From Candidatus Electrothrix rattekaaiensis (GTDB taxonomy: Bacteria; Desulfobacterota; Desulfobulbia; Desulfobulbales; Desulfobulbaceae), in contig JAVQMD010000001.1 of the NCBI GenBank assembly GCA_032595675.1, forward strand, positions 1,024,640 to 1,088,639: a stretch of DNA of 64,000 nucleotides, given 5' to 3'. The notes beneath the pieces were generated by a model. The model was not told where the DNA came from. It saw nothing but the letters and a program-made list of their open reading frames with translations, and ran no database searches. The position numbers were made by a program, and so were the translations under genes. Positions 61,891-64,000 of the stretch are shown in pieces (the first letter of the stretch is position 1; each line of letters opens with the position of its first letter).

Positions 61891-62421
61891 TCATTCATAT
61901 TCTTTGTCATTCACATGAAATATCGGTTCTTCGGACCAATCAGGCGGGTATTGACCGTTTTTGACGGCCCGGTGGAATGTCGAATACGGCCAATCCGCAA
62001 CGCGGGCAACGTGACCGTGTTTGACCGGGTTGTAATGGATGTAGTTTGCATGGTTTGTGTAATCTTGCTCGTCCCGGATCAGGTGCTCCCAATACCTCCG
62101 TTGCCAGATGCCCCGTTCGCCCTTGGCGATTCGGCTTTTGCTCCGTTGTTCATCGACAGGGATACAGCGTGAAAATCCGGCCTTGATCAGGGACCAACGC
62201 ACGGGATAATTTGCATCGCCCTCCGGCAAAGTCCAGATTGCATGGAGATGATCGGGCAGCACCACCATCGTATCAATGCGGAAGGGATGTGATGTCAGCA
62301 CCTCTTGCACAGCATTCCGTAAATCGTCAATGTGATCAACGAGCAGGGTCCGGCTCCGGTCCGCCAGATTGACCGTGAAGAAATATGTCCCGCCCGGCAC
62401 ATACACCCGTCGATATTGCAT
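61891..62421 (-). CDS. REP-associated tyrosine transposase (RAYT)
   Basis: A 176-residue Y1-type single-strand transposase of the IS200/REP-associated group. The HUH motif appears in MVVLPDHLHAIWTLPEGD (H-L-H), and a C-terminal block HANYIHYNPVKHGHVARVADWPYSTF holds the likely catalytic Tyr (YIHYNP). Such proteins cut and move REP hairpins. It sits between two inverted pairs of the GTAG-containing repeat. Complete. Confidence 0.93.
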   Translation of the reverse strand: MQYRRVYVPGGTYFFTVNLADRSRTLLVDHIDDLRNAVQEVLTSHPFRIDTMVVLPDHLHAIWTLPEGDANYPVRWSLIKAGFSRCIPVDEQRSKSRIAKGERGIWQRRYWEHLIRDEQDYTNHANYIHYNPVKHGHVARVADWPYSTFHRAVKNGQYPPDWSEEPIFHVNDKEYE

Positions 62422-62469
62422 TCAATTCTCCCACATCCTCCAATTGTCCATATCCGTCATCCGTAATTC

Positions 62470-62500
62470 GTAGGTTGGGGTGAGCCGTGCGAACCCCAAC
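62470..62500. repeat. REP repeat upstream of the transposase, forward copy
   Basis: GTAGGTTGGGGTGAGC...GCGAACCCCAAC, differing from the 61802 copy only in the loop. Confidence 0.88.
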
Positions 62501-62615
62501 ATCACCGGCGGCAACACATCACGTCAAAATTCCGACACCGTTAATCGGGGGGACATTTCAATATGTTCGATAAAATACCGTTCATTATTTTTGTTGAGAT
62601 TGGTTTTCCTTTTTT

Positions 62616-62646
62616 GTTGGGGTTCGTTTCTCTCACCCCAACCTAC
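62616..62646. repeat. REP repeat upstream of the transposase, inverted copy
   Basis: Inverted 31-bp copy (GTTGGGGTTCG...CACCCCAACCTAC) near the end of the RHS gene. With the copy at 62470 it makes a second inverted pair. Confidence 0.88.
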
Positions 62647-62651
62647 GGGAC

Positions 62652-64000
62652 TTAATGATATATAGCCTCATTCCGAACAGAATCAAAACAACGAGAATCC
62701 TGAAAATTATTCAGACGTTCTTTATAAACTTTACGCAATGCAACTAGTTCCATTTCACTAAACTTATAGTGCGAGCTGTCCCCTGTCACTCTGTAACGAA
62801 CACAATTTTCATAGGATTTTTTGAAACGATATGAATCAACAGGAGCTCCGTTATGATTAAGAGCAATACACGCCTCTGCTAATGGTGTAACACGGTCCCA
62901 TTCCATTTGACTTGCTACAGCAGTAGCATAACTTGCAGCCATAGCTTCGCTAGGAGATTGCCCAAGCATAAACCTCAATGGCAGCTCTACCCGCAAATCT
63001 TCTTCACCTGCCATTCCAATGATAGTGTAAATTTTTTCTTCCATAGGCCTATCATTACCAGGTAATATGACAGCATATTTCGATGCCAAAAGACCTAATC
63101 CAGGAAGACGCAGGGCCTCCTTAGCTTCTTCCCATCCAAAGAACCCAGCTAATTGACGCATAGTCGATACAATAGAGCTAGATCTACTAATAATTTCATA
63201 TTGCAAGCTGGGCTGCCGTTGCTGCAACCCACTCGGATCAATCCCCACCAAAGGATTACCCTCCACATAAGCAAACAAATTCTTATTCCAAATCGGATCT
63301 TCCCCGAGAAAACGCCTCAGCTCAGGCTGGTAATACCGCGCCCGCATATAATACAACCCGTTCACCTCATACATAACCCCATACTGCCCCACATAGCGAA
63401 ACGGATTAAACGCCTCCTCCTGCACCGCATTCACCGTGCCGTAGGCAGTATAGACATACTGATGCGTGATCTTGCCGACCTCATCGGTCATAGCCACCGT
63501 GCTGCCCCGGAAATCATAATGAAAACTCCGATACGCACCGTTCTTCTCCTGCCCGATCAAGCCGATTCCATACACATAATAGGTCTTTGTCCCGTCCTGA
63601 TCCTCCCGGACCAGCACCTGACTCAACGAGGCATTAGGATTGACAATATACTGCGTTTTCGCACTGCCCTCCGCCGCTGCAATGCGCTGGTTCTCCGCAT
63701 CATAAGTATAGACCGTGCTGCCGACCTGCCGCAGGCGGTTACGGGAATCAAAAACAAAGGACGCTGGTTTCCCGTTCAACGGCCCCTGCACCATATTGCC
63801 GTCCGCATCGTGCTGCACCGCTAGGCCGTTGTAGCTCGCTAACTGATTGGCCGGGCCGTAGGTCATCTTTGCCGGGCTGATTGCCACCGGTTCAGGCGTG
63901 GGTGTGGCCTTTTCCTCGACTATATTGCCGACCTTGTCATAGCTGTAATCATATTGAACAATGACCTCGCCCCCGGCCTTGATATCCTTCTGTTGTACCA
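62652..64000 (-). CDS. RHS-repeat protein with core domain and variable C-terminal domain (5' part beyond window)
   Basis: The minus frame is open from the right edge to a stop at 62652, giving about 449 residues. It contains YD-repeats (QYDYSYDKVGNIVEEKA, VQHDADGNMVQGPLN) and then the RHS core signature (MYEVNGLYYMRARYYQPELRRFLGEDPI, ending LVGIDPSGL at about residue 255). Beyond the core is a unique domain of about 195 residues, with lower GC than the core, in the place where polymorphic toxins carry their toxin. I do not recognise its fold. No clear immunity gene follows. The N-terminus lies outside the window. Confidence 0.85.
   Translation of the reverse strand, partial: VQQKDIKAGGEVIVQYDYSYDKVGNIVEEKATPTPEPVAISPAKMTYGPANQLASYNGLAVQHDADGNMVQGPLNGKPASFVFDSRNRLRQVGSTVYTYDAENQRIAAAEGSAKTQYIVNPNASLSQVLVREDQDGTKTYYVYGIGLIGQEKNGAYRSFHYDFRGSTVAMTDEVGKITHQYVYTAYGTVNAVQEEAFNPFRYVGQYGVMYEVNGLYYMRARYYQPELRRFLGEDPIWNKNLFAYVEGNPLVGIDPSGLQQRQPSLQYEIISRSSSIVSTMRQLAGFFGWEEAKEALRLPGLGLLASKYAVILPGNDRPMEEKIYTIIGMAGEEDLRVELPLRFMLGQSPSEAMAASYATAVASQMEWDRVTPLAEACIALNHNGAPVDSYRFKKSYENCVRYRVTGDSSHYKFSEMELVALRKVYKERLNNFQDSRCFDSVRNEAIYH

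Overview
The window looks like a piece of a chromosome from a sulfur-metabolising, anaerobic, Gram-negative bacterium of the Desulfobulbales type; cable bacteria are one possibility. This is inferred from gene content: a pyruvate:ferredoxin oxidoreductase, a polysulfide/thiosulfate reductase-like PsrABC operon, lipid A/Kdo genes, a DUF1844 protein, and an accessory load rich in toxin-antitoxin modules, RHS proteins, REP sequences and insertion sequences. No rRNA, tRNA or CRISPR array was recognised.

Layout. 1-3261: the start of a secreted protein of unknown function and an ATPase-nuclease fusion, both on the minus strand. 3462-11622: housekeeping genes (serA, a DUF1844 protein, a sugar nucleotidyltransferase, a lone cbiQ, nifJ). 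11717-17843: an accessory stretch with a 1467-residue exported ankyrin/lipase/Sel1 protein, flanked by two HigBA-type modules in which the toxin gene is broken and the antitoxin intact. 17869-21883: comEC and waaA. 22166-35454: a minus-strand exopolysaccharide run (Wza, Wzx, acyltransferase, B12 radical SAM, phosphodiesterase, Wzz, Wzy, sulfotransferase, glycosidase) with no glycosyltransferase in view, followed by an SBF-type transporter. 35840-39602: psrABC. 39828-40895: dgt.

40910-50896 is a defence island. On the minus strand lies a type II CBASS operon: CD-NTase, Cap2 (E2-E1), Cap3 (JAB peptidase) and a membrane-anchored SAVED effector. Its cap2 gene is cut into three pieces by two unrelated insertion sequences, an IS1634-family element with a 6-bp target duplication and an ISKra4-family element with a 9-bp duplication. 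Removing both elements with one duplication copy each rebuilds one continuous 1761-nt frame (586 residues plus stop). Divergent from it is a RloA/RloB (AbiL-like) pair.

51003-58027: trpB-bioD, then a minus-strand sucrose operon (sucrose-phosphate synthase/phosphatase fusion, fructokinase, amylosucrase-like GH13). 58586-64000: a second accessory stretch with an Rpn-like protein whose active site looks altered, an apparently intact RelE-type toxin-antitoxin pair, a REP-associated tyrosine transposase flanked by inverted pairs of its probable REP substrate, a beta-helix protein, and the C-terminal half of an RHS protein that runs off the right edge.
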